Source of the DNA: Rhodospirillum centenum SW
GTDB taxonomy: Bacteria; Pseudomonadota; Alphaproteobacteria; Azospirillales; Azospirillaceae
Length of the DNA stretch: 64,000 nt
Reading direction: 5' to 3'
Assembly (NCBI RefSeq): GCF_000016185.1
Contig: NC_011420.2
Coordinates: 2,190,501-2,254,500 of the forward strand
The notes under the pieces were generated by a model. It ran no database searches, was not told where the DNA came from, and saw only the letters and a list, made by a program, of their open reading frames with translations. Of this stretch, positions 17,250 to 27,144 are shown in pieces (the first letter of the stretch is position 1; the number at the start of each line of letters is the position of its first letter). The position numbers and the translations under genes were made by a program.

Positions 17250-19049
17250 ATGAGCCGGATCGAACCGCGCGAGATCGACTTTCTGCTGCATGACGTCATC
17301 GGCCTGGACGCCCTGCTGCGCCGGCCGCGCCACCAGCACCTGGACCGCGGCACCGTGGACGAGACGGTGCGCACCGCGGCCCGGCTGGCGGAGGAGTATT
17401 TCGCCCCCCATTACCGCGCCGCCGACAGCCATGAGCCGGAACGCGAGGGGGGCACCGGCAGGGTCGTGATGCTGCCGGAGGTGAAGCGGGCCGTGGACGC
17501 CTTCGCCGAGGCGGGCTTCCTGGCCGCCCACCATGACGAGGCCCGCGGCGGCCTCCAGCTTCCCTGGACGGTGGTGCAGGCCTGCTTCGCCATCTTCCAG
17601 GCGGCGAACATCGCCACCGCCGCCTATCCGTTCCTGACCATCGGCGCGGCCAACCTGATCGACGCCTTCGGCACGGAGGAGCAGAAGCGGCGCTTCATGG
17701 CGCCGATGCTGACCGGCCGCTTCTTCGGCACCATGGCGCTGTCCGAGCCGCAGGCCGGGTCCAGCCTCGCGGACATCCGCACCAGTGCTGCCCCCGAGCC
17801 CGACGGAAGTTATTCCATTACCGGAACGAAGCAGTGGATCAGCGCCGGCGAGCATGAGCTGTCGGAGAACATCGTCCATATGGTGCTGGCCCGGATCAAG
17901 GGCGCCCCGGCCGGGGTGAAGGGCATCAGCCTGTTCATCGTGCCGCGCTTCCGCGTGGCCGAGGACGGATCGTTGCAGGGCGACAACGATGTCCGTCTGG
18001 TCAGCCTGCTGCACAAGATGGGCTATCGCGGCACGACCAGCACGATCCTGTCCTTCGGCGAGGCGGGCCGCTGCCAGGGCTTCCTGGTGGGGCAGGAGAA
18101 CCAGGGCCTCGCCTGCATGTTCCACATGATGAACGAAGCGCGGATCGGCGTCGGGCTGGGCGCGGCGGCGCTGGGCTATGCCGGGTTCCGCTATTCGCTG
18201 GACTATGCCCGGACCCGGCCGCAGGGCCGCCCGCCGGAGGCGCGCGACCCCGCCTCCCCCATGATCCCGATCGCCGGCCATGCCGACGTGAAGCGCATGC
18301 TGCTGCAGCAGAAGGCGGCGTCGGAAGGGGCGCTGGCGCTCTGCCTCTACTGCGCCCGGCTGGTGGACGAGCAGAAGACCGCCCCCGAGCCGGCGGCGCG
18401 GGAGCGGGCCGGGCTGCTGCTGGACATCCTGACGCCCGTCGCCAAGTCCTGGCCGTCGGAGCACTGCCTGGAGGCCAACAAGTGGGCGATCCAGATCCTG
18501 GGCGGCTATGGCTACACCCGCGACTATCCGGTGGAGCAGTACTACCGCGACAACCGTCTGAACCCGATCCACGAAGGCACCTACGGCATCCAGGCGAACG
18601 ACCTGGCAGGCCGCAAGGTCTGGCAGCAGAACGGGGCCAGCCTGACCCTGCTGGCGGAGACGGTGCGGGAGACGATCGCCGAGGCCGCGCGGGACGCGGA
18701 CCTGGCGCCCCATGCCGCGGCGCTGGCCCGCGCGCTGGAGACGGTCGCGGAGACCACCCGGGTGCTGGGGCGCGAGCGGGCCGAGGGCCGGGTGGCGGAA
18801 ATGCTGGCGAACGCCGTCGCCTATCTGGAGATGATGGGCCACACGGTACTGGCCTGGATCTGGCTGCGCCAGGCCCTGGTCGCCCGCGCCGCGCTCGCGG
18901 ACGGCCGCGGCGATGCCGACTATTACCGCGGCAAGCTGGCGGCCTGCCGCTACTTCTATGCCTGGGAACTGCCGAAGACGGAGACCCAGGCGGCCCTGCT
19001 GCGCAGCCTGGACCGCACCACGCTCGACACCGACCCGGCGTGGCTGTAG
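17250..19049 (+). CDS. Acyl-CoA dehydrogenase, long DmdC-like subfamily
   Basis: 599-residue FAD-dependent acyl-CoA dehydrogenase of the roughly 600-residue type with an extra C-terminal domain (as in 3-methylmercaptopropionyl-CoA dehydrogenases). N-terminal helical domain to about residue 150, middle domain with MALSEPQAGSSLADI and TGTKQWISAGEH, and C-terminal FAD domain with QILGGYGYTRDYPVEQYYRD. The catalytic Glu is in NPIHEGTYGIQANDLAGRK. A C-terminal helical domain (about 470-599) ends in AYLEMMGHTVLAWIWLRQA. Substrate is not decidable from sequence. A strong GGAGGG RBS lies 6 nt before the ATG. Confidence 0.93.
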   Translation: MSRIEPREIDFLLHDVIGLDALLRRPRHQHLDRGTVDETVRTAARLAEEYFAPHYRAADSHEPEREGGTGRVVMLPEVKRAVDAFAEAGFLAAHHDEARGGLQLPWTVVQACFAIFQAANIATAAYPFLTIGAANLIDAFGTEEQKRRFMAPMLTGRFFGTMALSEPQAGSSLADIRTSAAPEPDGSYSITGTKQWISAGEHELSENIVHMVLARIKGAPAGVKGISLFIVPRFRVAEDGSLQGDNDVRLVSLLHKMGYRGTTSTILSFGEAGRCQGFLVGQENQGLACMFHMMNEARIGVGLGAAALGYAGFRYSLDYARTRPQGRPPEARDPASPMIPIAGHADVKRMLLQQKAASEGALALCLYCARLVDEQKTAPEPAARERAGLLLDILTPVAKSWPSEHCLEANKWAIQILGGYGYTRDYPVEQYYRDNRLNPIHEGTYGIQANDLAGRKVWQQNGASLTLLAETVRETIAEAARDADLAPHAAALARALETVAETTRVLGRERAEGRVAEMLANAVAYLEMMGHTVLAWIWLRQALVARAALADGRGDADYYRGKLAACRYFYAWELPKTETQAALLRSLDRTTLDTDPAWL

Positions 19050-19120
19050 CCGCCCGGCTGGGCGGCGGCGTGCTGCAATGCTAGGGTGAGCGGTACGGAC
19101 CACAGCCGACGGGGCACCGC

Positions 19121-20155
19121 TTGGCCGAGCAGCGCTTCCTGTTGCAGGACCTCTGGTACTTCGCCCTGCCCGGCCGCGCCCTGAAGCGGGGGCGGATGCT
19201 GGCGAAGACGCTGCTGGGCGAACCCGTCCTGTTCGGCCGTGGGGCCGACGGCGCGGCGTTCGCCCTGCGCGACATCTGCCCCCACCGCGGCATCCCGCTC
19301 TCCTGCGGTCGCTTCGACGGGCGCGAGGTGGAATGCTGCTACCACGGCTGGCGCTTCGGCGCGGACGGGGGCTGCACCGCCATCCCGTCGCTGGTGGAGG
19401 GGCAGGCGTTCGACCTCTCGCGCATCCGGGTGCGCTCCTACCCGGTGCGCGAGCTGAACGGCAATGTCTGGATCTGGATGGGAAGCGGCGAGCCCGACGG
19501 GGAACCGCCGGCCATGCCCGGCTTCGCGCCCGACCGCGCGGCCGACATGGTGGAGGTGATGGCCTTCCCCTGCTTCGTGGACCATGCCGTGATCGGGCTG
19601 ATGGACCCCGCCCACGGCCCCTTCGTCCACCGGAGCTGGTTCTGGCGCAGCGCCCGCTCGATCCACGAGAAGGCGAAGGCGTTCGGCCCGGCGCCGCTGG
19701 GCTTCCGCATGAAGCGCCACCGCCCTTCCAGCAACAGCGCGGCCTACAGGCTCCTGGGCGGCGCGCCGGAGACGGAGATCCGCTTCCAGCTTCCCGGCAT
19801 CCGGATCGAGCATATCGAGGTGGGCCGGCATACCGTGGTCAACCTCACCACCGTCACGCCGCTGGACGCGGAGACGACGGAGGTGACGAACCAGATGTAC
19901 TGGACGATGGGCTGGGCCACGCTGGCGAAGCCGCTGCTGCGGCCCTTCGCGGCGAAGTTCCTGCGCCAGGACCGGGACGTGGTGGTGCAGCAGCAGCGCG
20001 GACTGCGGCACGACCCCGCCCTGATGCTGATCAAGGACGCCGACACCCAGGCCCGCTGGTACTACCAGCTCAAGGCGGAATGGCAGCGCTCGCGCGACGA
20101 AGGCCGGGCGTTCGCCAACCCCGTCCGGGACACCGTGCTTCGCTGGCGGAGCTGA
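19121..20155 (+). CDS. Rieske-type ring-hydroxylating oxygenase alpha subunit family
   Basis: 344-residue Rieske [2Fe-2S] non-heme iron oxygenase. Rieske ligands are C53-x-H55 (DICPHRG) and C72-x2-H75 (CCYHGW). The catalytic domain has DHAVIGLMDPAHGPFVH supplying iron ligands. No ATG lies between the in-frame stop at 19082 and the conserved N-terminus (LLQDLWYFALPGRALKRG), so a TTG start at 19121 is inferred; the first ATG would remove this conserved strand. It lies 71 bp after the acyl-CoA dehydrogenase. No reductase gene is adjacent. Substrate unknown. Confidence 0.87.
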   Translation: MAEQRFLLQDLWYFALPGRALKRGRMLAKTLLGEPVLFGRGADGAAFALRDICPHRGIPLSCGRFDGREVECCYHGWRFGADGGCTAIPSLVEGQAFDLSRIRVRSYPVRELNGNVWIWMGSGEPDGEPPAMPGFAPDRAADMVEVMAFPCFVDHAVIGLMDPAHGPFVHRSWFWRSARSIHEKAKAFGPAPLGFRMKRHRPSSNSAAYRLLGGAPETEIRFQLPGIRIEHIEVGRHTVVNLTTVTPLDAETTEVTNQMYWTMGWATLAKPLLRPFAAKFLRQDRDVVVQQQRGLRHDPALMLIKDADTQARWYYQLKAEWQRSRDEGRAFANPVRDTVLRWRS

Positions 20156-20202
20156 CACCCGCCCCCGCAAGGGGAGAGGCGGACAGGGGGGGAGGCCGAA
20201 AC

Positions 20203-20243
20203 GGAACCGGCCGGGCAGCCCCTGGGGCTGCCCGGCCGGTTCC
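20203..20243. repeat. Perfect 20-bp inverted repeat with 1-nt spacer between convergent genes
   Basis: Left arm 20203-20222 and right arm 20224-20243 are exact reverse complements. It lies between the convergent Rieske gene and the small ORF at 20275. It can form a very stable hairpin on either strand, possibly a bidirectional terminator, although no T-run follows. Confidence 0.8.
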
Positions 20244-20274
20244 ATGATCCGCGCGGGTCGTGACGCGCGCCGCG

Positions 20275-20505
20275 TCAGGCGGCGCGGCGCAGCGGCTCGG
20301 CCGCCAGGGCGCGCACATCGTCCTCGGTCGCGTCCGGGGACAGCAGCAGGGCCGCCCGCCGGGCCGAGAGTTCGCCGGTGCGGACGGCGTCGACGATGCC
20401 GGACAGCTCGCTCGGCGCCAGATGCGCGCTGAAATCGAAACGGCCGTCCACCGGGCCACGCAGGGTGCCCATCGCATGCTCCATCAATGCCAGAGGAAAA
20501 CCCAT
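20275..20505 (-). CDS. Small hypothetical protein, 76 residues
   Basis: I do not recognise a family. MGFPLALMEHAMGTL leads into SELSGIVDAVRTGELSARRA and SPDATEDDVRALAAEP, which reads like a short helical regulatory or antisigma-like segment. Another start (ATG at 20482-20484) is possible. No strong RBS is seen before either. It is supported mainly by protein-like composition and position between the hairpin and the divergent pepF. Confidence 0.45.
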   Translation of the reverse strand: MGFPLALMEHAMGTLRGPVDGRFDFSAHLAPSELSGIVDAVRTGELSARRAALLLSPDATEDDVRALAAEPLRRAA

Positions 20506-20717
20506 GCTAGCACCGCCGGCGCGAACGGCCAATGCGGCCAGCGCCTGCCTGGGTCGCGGCCGGCGCGGCCCGTGCCAGTCCGCCTTCCGCCGCCCGGCAG
20601 GCACGCAGGCAGGGGGGCCGTGGTGCTTGGGGGACTGGGCGCATCGGGGGGCTTGGGCTATGCCTGCCGTCGCCCCATATCGCCCGCTACCGTCGTGCGC
20701 CGGAGAGAGGAAAAGCC

Positions 20718-22529
20718 ATGGACAGTGCCGCAGCCCCCGCGTCCGCCCCCGATCTGGGCCGGCTTCCCACCTGGGACCTGACCGACCTCTATCCCGGCCC
20801 GGACAGCCCGGACCTGACCCGGGACCTGGAGCGGACGGAGCAGGAGGCACGCGCCTTCGCCGCCCGCTGCCAGGGCCGGCTTTCCAGCCTGACGGGGGCC
20901 GAGCTGGGCCGCGCGGTGGCGGAGTTCGAGGCGCTGGACGAGCGGCTGGCCCGGATCATGTCCTATGCCGGCCTGCTCTATGCCGGCGACCGCTCCAGCC
21001 CGGAGATCGGGCGCTTCTACCAGTCCATGCAGGAGCGGGTGACGGCGATCTCCGTCCACCTGCTGTTCTTCACGCTGGAGATCAACCGGCTGGAGGACGC
21101 CGACCTCGCGGCGAAGCTGACAGCACCCGAACTGGCGAAATACGGCCCCTGGCTGCGCGACACCCGCATCTTCCGGCCGCACCAGCTTTCCGATGAGGCC
21201 GAGCGGCTGCTGCATGAGAAGTACGTCGCCGGCCGCGCCGCCTGGGTCCGGCTGTTCGACGAGACGCTGGCCGGCCTGCGCTTTCCCGTCGGCGGGCGGG
21301 ATCTCACGGCGGCGGAGGCGCTGAACCTGCTGTCCGACCGCGACCAGTCCGTCCGGCGCGAAGCGGCGCTGGCGATCGGCGGCGTGCTGAGGGCGAATCT
21401 GCGCCTGTTCACCCACATCACCAACACGCTCGCCAAGGACAAGGAGATCGAGGACCGCTGGCGCAGCTACGCCCAGCCCTGGTCGGCCCGCAATCTGGCG
21501 AACCGGGTCGAGGACGCGGTGGTGGAGGCGCTGGTCAGCGCCGTGAAGGCGGCCTATCCGACCCTGTCGCACCGCTACTACGCGCTCAAGGCCCGCTGGT
21601 TCGGCCAGGACCGGCTGGACTACTGGGACCGCAACGCGCCGCTGCCGGACGATGACGACCGCATCGTGCCGTGGGAGGAGGCGCGGGAGATCGTGCTGTC
21701 CTCCTATGCCCGCTTCTCGCCCGAACTGGCGGCGGTGGGACAGCGCTTCTTCGACAAGGCCTGGATCGACGCGCCGACCCGGCCGGGCAAGGACCCCGGC
21801 GCCTTCGCCCACCCCACCGTACCCGCGGCGCATCCCTACCTGCTGCTGAACTATCTGGGCCGCACGCGGGACGTGATGACGCTGGCGCACGAGCTGGGCC
21901 ACGGGGTGCATCAGGTGCTGGCCGCGGGCCAGGGCCATCTCCAGGCCGACACGCCCCTGACGCTGGCGGAGACGGCCAGCGTGTTCGGGGAGATGCTGAC
22001 CTTCCGCGGCCTGCTGGACCGCACCACCGACCCGCGCAAGCGCAAGGCGCTGCTGGCCGGCAAGGTGGAGGACATGCTGAACACCGTGGTCCGGCAGATC
22101 GCCTTCTACGAGTTCGAGCGGCGGGTCCATGCCGAGCGGCGCGAGGCGGAACTGTCGGCCGAGCGGCTGAACGCGATCTGGATGGAGGTGCAGACGGAGA
22201 GCCTGGGGCCGGCCTTCCGCTTCGACGAGAGCTACCGGACCTACTGGGCCTACATCCCGCACTTCGTCCATTCGCCCTTCTACGTCTACGCCTATGCCTT
22301 CGGCGACTGTCTGGTGAACAGCCTCTATGCCGCCTACGAGGAGGCGGCGCGGCAGAACGGCTCCGACGCCTTCGCCCGCCGCTACCTGGACCTGCTGGCG
22401 GCCGGCGGCAGCCGGCACCACAAGGAGCTGCTGGCACCCTTCGGGCTGGACGCCACCGATCCGGCCTTCTGGGGCAAGGGGCTGGACCTGCTGCGCCGCT
22501 TCATCGACGAGCTGGAGGCGCTGGACTGA
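20718..22529 (+). CDS. pepF: Oligoendopeptidase F, M3B family
   Basis: 603-residue cytoplasmic zinc metallopeptidase that cleaves short peptides. N-terminal helical lobe typical of PepF (LPTWDLTDLYPGPDSPDL). Zinc site HELGHGVHQ near residue 393 with the downstream Glu ligand in LAETASVFGEML. C-terminal region YIPHFVHSPFYVYAYAFGD is diagnostic for M3B. The ATG at 20718 follows a GAGAGAGG RBS and begins the conserved part. The longer open frame upstream is not protein-like. Confidence 0.94.
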   Translation: MDSAAAPASAPDLGRLPTWDLTDLYPGPDSPDLTRDLERTEQEARAFAARCQGRLSSLTGAELGRAVAEFEALDERLARIMSYAGLLYAGDRSSPEIGRFYQSMQERVTAISVHLLFFTLEINRLEDADLAAKLTAPELAKYGPWLRDTRIFRPHQLSDEAERLLHEKYVAGRAAWVRLFDETLAGLRFPVGGRDLTAAEALNLLSDRDQSVRREAALAIGGVLRANLRLFTHITNTLAKDKEIEDRWRSYAQPWSARNLANRVEDAVVEALVSAVKAAYPTLSHRYYALKARWFGQDRLDYWDRNAPLPDDDDRIVPWEEAREIVLSSYARFSPELAAVGQRFFDKAWIDAPTRPGKDPGAFAHPTVPAAHPYLLLNYLGRTRDVMTLAHELGHGVHQVLAAGQGHLQADTPLTLAETASVFGEMLTFRGLLDRTTDPRKRKALLAGKVEDMLNTVVRQIAFYEFERRVHAERREAELSAERLNAIWMEVQTESLGPAFRFDESYRTYWAYIPHFVHSPFYVYAYAFGDCLVNSLYAAYEEAARQNGSDAFARRYLDLLAAGGSRHHKELLAPFGLDATDPAFWGKGLDLLRRFIDELEALD

Positions 22530-22554
22530 GGGGCAGGCTGCCGCCCAGGGCCGG

Positions 22555-22986
22555 TCAGGCCACCCGGGCGGCGGCCTTCCGGCCTGCGAGGGCACGCTCC
22601 ACCGCGGCGAGGAACTCCCGCGCGATGAAGGGCTTGGCCACGACCGGCACGCCGGCCAGCCCGGCATCGTCCACCCGCTCCGGCCCCGCCGTGACGAAGA
22701 CCAGCGGCGTGGGCCGGTCCCCGGTCAGGGCCCGGGCCAGCGCGATGCCGTCCTCCCCGTCGCGCAGACAGCCGTCCACCACCAGCAGGTCGCAGCGCTC
22801 GCGCCGCCAGCAGAGGAACGCCTCCTCCCAGTTGGTCGCCGCCATGGAGCGCCAGCCGCGCCGCGCCAGCATCAGCCGCAGCTCCAGGGAGATCACGCCG
22901 TCATCCTCGATCACCAGCGCCACGGGCTTTGCGGCGGCGGCCGGTTCCGGTCCGCCGGGATGCTTGGAACGGGACACAGGCGTCAT
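22555..22986 (-). CDS. Orphan single-domain receiver protein
   Basis: 143-residue stand-alone receiver. Acidic pair in ALVIEDDGVIS, acceptor Asp in DLLVVDGCLRDGEDG, Thr in LVFVTAGPE, Lys in PVVAKPF. No output domain. The closest style is the receivers paired with HWE or hybrid kinases; no kinase gene is adjacent. A GGAAGG RBS lies 6 nt upstream of the ATG. It is divergent from the Crp-like regulator across 301 bp. Confidence 0.85.
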   Translation of the reverse strand: MTPVSRSKHPGGPEPAAAAKPVALVIEDDGVISLELRLMLARRGWRSMAATNWEEAFLCWRRERCDLLVVDGCLRDGEDGIALARALTGDRPTPLVFVTAGPERVDDAGLAGVPVVAKPFIAREFLAAVERALAGRKAAARVA

Positions 22987-23287
22987 CGGGGACCTTCCTG
23001 GCTCGGAGGGAGGGAATGCTGCGGTGCGAAGGGGAGTGCCGCGGCCGGCGCTATCTAGTCAGGGAACCGGAGCCGCGCAATTCACATAGGTTAAGGGCAG
23101 CCGGAATTCCGGTACTGTCCCAGTTATTGCATGCTGCGACGCAGAAGCGCATCGGACGACCGGAGTACCTCCTTGGACCCGGACTGGCGCTACGCCCCGG
23201 TCTTCTTTCTCTTTCCACACTTGCGTATGAATTCAAGGTGGCGGAAGTCCACGTCCTGACTGAGCGACGACCCCAAGCGACGATCCC
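22987..23287. other. Divergent regulatory interval between the receiver gene and the Crp-like gene
   Basis: 301 bp without a credible gene and with lower GC than its surroundings in 23070-23260. It holds a perfect 12-bp palindrome CCGGAATTCCGG at 23101-23112 and a weaker inverted repeat (CCAC..TTG, 10 bp, CAA..TGG) around 23215-23241. Either could be an operator for the neighbouring Crp-family regulator, but neither matches the CRP or FNR consensus. Confidence 0.4.
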
Positions 23288-24061
23288 ATGGGGGCCGCGA
23301 TGGACAATGTGCTGGTTCGACGGATCGGCTCGGTGATCGCGCTCGACGGGGCCGAGCGCGACGTTCTCGTGCGCCTGACCGCGGCGGCCGAGGCCGTGCC
23401 ACCCCGCACCGGCCTGAGCGACGCCGGAGAAGACGGGAGCGGCCCGGTGCTGGTCCTGCTGGAGGGCTGGGCGATCCGCTGCCGCGGCCTGCCCGACGGC
23501 CGGCGGCAGGTGACGGATCTGGTCCTGCCCGGGGATGTGGTCGGGTTGTACGGCGGTCTGTCGGTCCGCCCCGGTGAGGGTCTGGAGACGCTGGGACCGG
23601 CCCGGGTCGCGCGGCTGGACCCCTGGCTGCTGCCGACGCTGCTGCACGACCGGCCGCGGCTGGCCCTGGCCCTGCTGCATCTGGAGGGGGTGGAGACGGG
23701 CATCCTGGCGGAGCGGCTGTTCAGCCTGGGCCGGCGCACGGCGCTGGAGCGGGCGGGCCACCTGCTGCTGGAACTGGACCACCGGCTGGAGCGGGTCGGG
23801 CTGGCCGGCGGCGGGCGTTTCTCGCTGCCGGCGACGCAGGAGGTGCTGGCCGACCTGCTGGGCCTCAGCATCGTCCATGTCAACCGCACCCTGCGCCAGC
23901 TCCGCGAGGCGGGCCTGCTGGAGACGGCGGGACCCGACATCCTGCTGCCCGACCGGCCGGCGCTGGCCCGGCTGGCGCAGTTCGACGACGCCTACCTGCA
24001 CCCCGAGGGCCTGTCCCGCACCGCGGAGGATCGGGCGCTGGACCGGCTGCTGGCGCGTTAG
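23288..24061 (+). CDS. Crp/Fnr family transcriptional regulator
   Basis: 257-residue regulator. Cyclic-nucleotide-binding-like beta barrel (about 10-120) with [20 protein letters not shown] and [13 protein letters not shown], a dimer helix, and a C-terminal winged helix with [20 protein letters not shown] and [13 protein letters not shown] as recognition helix region. No FNR cysteine cluster is present and the cNMP phosphate pocket is not conserved, so the signal is unknown. An alternative start is ATG 23300, which has a better G-rich RBS. Its 3' end overlaps the convergent glcF stop by 4 bp. Confidence 0.88.
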   Translation: MGAAMDNVLVRRIGSVIALDGAERDVLVRLTAAAEAVPPRTGLSDAGEDGSGPVLVLLEGWAIRCRGLPDGRRQVTDLVLPGDVVGLYGGLSVRPGEGLETLGPARVARLDPWLLPTLLHDRPRLALALLHLEGVETGILAERLFSLGRRTALERAGHLLLELDHRLERVGLAGGGRFSLPATQEVLADLLGLSIVHVNRTLRQLREAGLLETAGPDILLPDRPALARLAQFDDAYLHPEGLSRTAEDRALDRLLAR

Positions 24062-25362
24062 GCGGGGACCGTCCCGTCCAGGCCCGCCAGCGCCGCCGGG
24101 ACCGGCCCGCCCGTGGCCCAGTCCAGCAGTTCCACCGTATGGACCGCGGGGATGGCGGTGCCGTGACTGATCTGGGTCAGGCAGCCGATGTTGCCGGCGG
24201 CGATCACCTCCGGCCGGATGCTCTCGATGTTGCGCACCTTGCGCGCGCGGAGCTGTCCGGCCAGGTCGGGCTGGAGGATGTTGTAGGTCCCGGCGGAGCC
24301 GCAGCAGAGATGCCCTTCCGGCACCTCCAGCACCTCGAACCCGGCCTCGCGCAGCAGCCGGCGCGGCACCTCCCGCACCTGCTGGCCGTGCTGCAGGGAG
24401 CAGGCGGAATGGTAGGCGACGCGCAGGCGACGCGGCAGGGTGGAAGGCGGCAGGCCCAGCTCGGCCACCAGCTCCGTCACGTCGCGCGCCAGGGCGGAGA
24501 CACGGGCGGCGGGCTCCGCCAGTTCCGGGTCCTCCCGCAGCATGAAGCCGTAGTCCTTCACCGTCGTGCCGCAGCCCGACGCGGTGACGACGATGGCATC
24601 CAGGCCCCCGGCCGCCAGTTCCTTTGTCCAGGCGCGGACATTGGCGGGGGCGAAGTCCGGCTCGCGCGCCCCCATGTGGTGGGTCAGCCCGCCGCAGCAG
24701 CCCTGCCCCTCGGGGATCACCACCTCCGCCCCCAGCCGGGTCAGCAGGCGGATCGTCGCCTCGTTGATGGCCGGGTCCAGCACCGGCTGCACGCAGCCGC
24801 CCAGCAGCGCCACGCGCAGCCGCCGCTTCCCCTGCGCCGGAAAGACGCCCGGCCGCTCCTGCCGGGTCGGGGCATGGACCTTGGTCGGTGCCAGCTCCAG
24901 CATGGCCCGCAACCGGGCCGGCAGCAGCGGGCGGACGGCCCGGCCCAGCCCCGCCGCGCGCAGCGCCCAGCGGAAGCGGCCGGGATAGGGCAGGATGGCC
25001 GCCAGCAGGCGCCGTTGCAGCCGGTCGGCCAGCGGCCGCCGCCAGGTCTTCTCGATATGGTGGCGGGCGTGGTCCACCAGATGCATGTAGTGGACGCCCG
25101 AGGGGCAGGTGCTCATGCAGGACAGGCAGGAGAGGCAGCGGTCCACATGCCGGACCACCGTCTCCGTCGCCGGCTTGCCGCCCTCCAGCATGTCCTTGAT
25201 CAGGTAGATGCGGCCACGCGGGCTGTCCAGCTCGTCCCCCAGCAGCACGTAGGTCGGACAGGTGGCCGTGCAGAAGCCGCAGTGCACGCACTTGCGCAGC
25301 ACCGCCTCGGACTCCGCGGTCTCGGCATCGGCAAGCTGGGCCAGGGAGAAGTTCGTCTGCAT
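24058..25362 (-). CDS. glcF: Glycolate oxidase iron-sulfur subunit GlcF
   Basis: 434-residue subunit carrying electrons from GlcDE to the quinone pool. Two 4Fe-4S motifs: [14 protein letters not shown] near residue 25 and [17 protein letters not shown] near residue 75. Two CCG domains follow (GCVQ..., [38 protein letters not shown]). It lies 72 bp downstream of a DUF393 gene in the glc cluster. Confidence 0.95.
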   Translation of the reverse strand: MQTNFSLAQLADAETAESEAVLRKCVHCGFCTATCPTYVLLGDELDSPRGRIYLIKDMLEGGKPATETVVRHVDRCLSCLSCMSTCPSGVHYMHLVDHARHHIEKTWRRPLADRLQRRLLAAILPYPGRFRWALRAAGLGRAVRPLLPARLRAMLELAPTKVHAPTRQERPGVFPAQGKRRLRVALLGGCVQPVLDPAINEATIRLLTRLGAEVVIPEGQGCCGGLTHHMGAREPDFAPANVRAWTKELAAGGLDAIVVTASGCGTTVKDYGFMLREDPELAEPAARVSALARDVTELVAELGLPPSTLPRRLRVAYHSACSLQHGQQVREVPRRLLREAGFEVLEVPEGHLCCGSAGTYNILQPDLAGQLRARKVRNIESIRPEVIAAGNIGCLTQISHGTAIPAVHTVELLDWATGGPVPAALAGLDGTVPA

Positions 25363-25434
25363 GCGCTCACGCCGCCGCGTCGAGGATCGGGACGTCGTAC
25401 ATGGCGATCAGGCGGTCGCTCGTCATCGTGGAAA

Positions 25435-25875
25435 TCACGGCGCCCCCCTCTCCCGTGCCTCACGGCGGCGGGTGTGGGCGTAGAGCAGCGGCGCCAGCAC
25501 CCGGTCGTAGACCAGCCCGGCAACGGGACGGACCGGGCGGCTGCCGACCAGGGCCGCCAGCCAGCGGTAACGCGGCAGCGACCCCCAGATCAGCAGGAAG
25601 GCGTCCACGCCCGTCGCCACCCGCCCGTACGGCCCGATGACGTGCAGCCGGCGCTTCACCGTCTCGGCGTCCAGCCCGTGGCGGGCCAGCAGGTCCGGCG
25701 CACGGTACAGGTCGATCCAGGCGTTGCCGCCGCCGGCGCGGGCATCCAGCCGGGCATAGTGCTCAACCTCCGGCCGGCAGACAGGGCAGCGGCCGTTGTA
25801 GAGGGTGGTGAGGCCGCAGGTCCCCGCCTCCAGGACCTCCCGCTCCAGGGTCCCTGTTCCCGTCGCTCCGCTCAT
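25435..25875 (-). CDS. DUF393/DCC-family protein inserted in the glc cluster
   Basis: 146-residue member of the DCC (DUF393) thiol-oxidoreductase-like family. Family signature [16 protein letters not shown] (normally DGxCPxC), then [20 protein letters not shown] and a [18 protein letters not shown] segment. The leading Asp is replaced by Asn, but both cysteines of the CxxC remain. Its ATG overlaps the glcE stop (ATGA, 25872-25875), so it is translationally coupled to glycolate oxidase. Role unknown. Confidence 0.82.
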   Translation of the reverse strand: MSGATGTGTLEREVLEAGTCGLTTLYNGRCPVCRPEVEHYARLDARAGGGNAWIDLYRAPDLLARHGLDAETVKRRLHVIGPYGRVATGVDAFLLIWGSLPRYRWLAALVGSRPVRPVAGLVYDRVLAPLLYAHTRRREARERGAP

Positions 25876-27098
25876 GCCGCGGCTCCCGCTTCCATCCGAC
25901 CGGGGTTCAGCACCCCCTGGGGATCAAATTGGTGCCGCACCCGCGCCGACAAGGCGGCCAGTGCCGGCGGCTGCGGCTGGAAGACGGGAACGGCGGCGCG
26001 CACCGGCTCGGGCGCGCGCACCAGGGTGGCGTGGCCGCCGGCACCGCCGATGGCGGCCCGCACGACAGCGGCCTGGGAGTCTGCCCCGGCTTGGGCGGGC
26101 GGCGGCAGTCCCAGCCAGACCAGCCCGCCGGCCCAGTCCAGCCAGCCCAGCGTGCCCGGCACGGCCCGGCGCACCCGGTCCAGCACGGCAGCCCCCTCCA
26201 TCGGCGGCACGGACAGCTTCCAGACGATAAGGTCGGGCCGCTCCGCCAGCGGGGCGGCGTCGCGCAGTCGCGCCCAGAAGACGGCCGACTCCGCGGGCTC
26301 CAGCACGGCGGTGGCGGCGCGGCCACCCAGCAGCGTGGTCAGGTGGGACAGCCGCGCCGCGACGGACACCGCCACCCCCTCCAGCCGCAGCGCGACGGAC
26401 GGGGTGCGCGGCGGGATGCCGGGCAGCCCCAGGTCGGACGGCACCCAGGCGGCCCCCGACACCTCGGCCGGGCTGCCCATCGCGTCCGCCATCGCCTGCA
26501 CGGCGTGCCGCCCCTCCAGCCCGGCCAGCACCAGGGTCCGCGACAGCTCCGCCGCCGGCAGCACCTTCAGCACCAGTTCCGTCATCACCGCCAGGGTCCC
26601 GAACGAGCCGGTCAGCAGCTTCGGCAGGTCGTAGCCGGTGACATTCTTCACCACCCGGCCGCCGGCCCGGAACAGCTCCCCCCGGCCGGAGACGGCGGTG
26701 ACGCCCAGCATGTGGTCGCGCGCCGCCCCCGCCCGGAGACGGGCCGGCCCGGACAGGCCGGCCGCCACCGTGCCGCCCACCGTGCCGGTGTCGGGCGCCC
26801 CGCCCCAGAGCGGCGCCAGGTCGGGCGGCTCGAAGGCCAGACACTGGCCGCGGTCGGCCAGCACCGTGCGCAGCTCGGCCATCGGCGTGCCCGGCCGGAC
26901 GACGAGGATCAGTTCCTCCGGTTCGTAGGCGACGATGCCGGACAGGGCGGAGAGGTCGAGCGTGTGCGCGGCCTGCACCGGCCGGCCCAGGCCGCGCTTG
27001 CTGCCGTGACCCGCCACCTCCAGCGGCTGCCCCTCCGCCACCGCCCAGCGGACGGCATCCAGGACCTGCGCTTCGGTATCGGGCCGGAAGGTGCTCAT
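25872..27098 (-). CDS. glcE: Glycolate oxidase FAD-binding subunit GlcE
   Basis: 408-residue FAD-binding protein of the GlcD/E (PCMH) fold. Seen: [15 protein letters not shown] and [20 protein letters not shown] for FAD binding, [39 protein letters not shown] and [14 protein letters not shown]. With GlcD and GlcF it oxidises glycolate to glyoxylate. It starts 46 bp downstream of glcD and its stop is within the DUF393 start. Confidence 0.94.
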   Translation of the reverse strand: MSTFRPDTEAQVLDAVRWAVAEGQPLEVAGHGSKRGLGRPVQAAHTLDLSALSGIVAYEPEELILVVRPGTPMAELRTVLADRGQCLAFEPPDLAPLWGGAPDTGTVGGTVAAGLSGPARLRAGAARDHMLGVTAVSGRGELFRAGGRVVKNVTGYDLPKLLTGSFGTLAVMTELVLKVLPAAELSRTLVLAGLEGRHAVQAMADAMGSPAEVSGAAWVPSDLGLPGIPPRTPSVALRLEGVAVSVAARLSHLTTLLGGRAATAVLEPAESAVFWARLRDAAPLAERPDLIVWKLSVPPMEGAAVLDRVRRAVPGTLGWLDWAGGLVWLGLPPPAQAGADSQAAVVRAAIGGAGGHATLVRAPEPVRAAVPVFQPQPPALAALSARVRHQFDPQGVLNPGRMEAGAAA

Positions 27099-27144
27099 GG
27101 GGCGGTGTTCCGCATACGGGGAGGGGGAACGGCGGGGCGGCGGG

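Noticed and set aside
19086-19120. GTG at 19086 as start of the Rieske gene
   Set aside because: It is out of frame with the Rieske protein and an in-frame stop lies at 19082.
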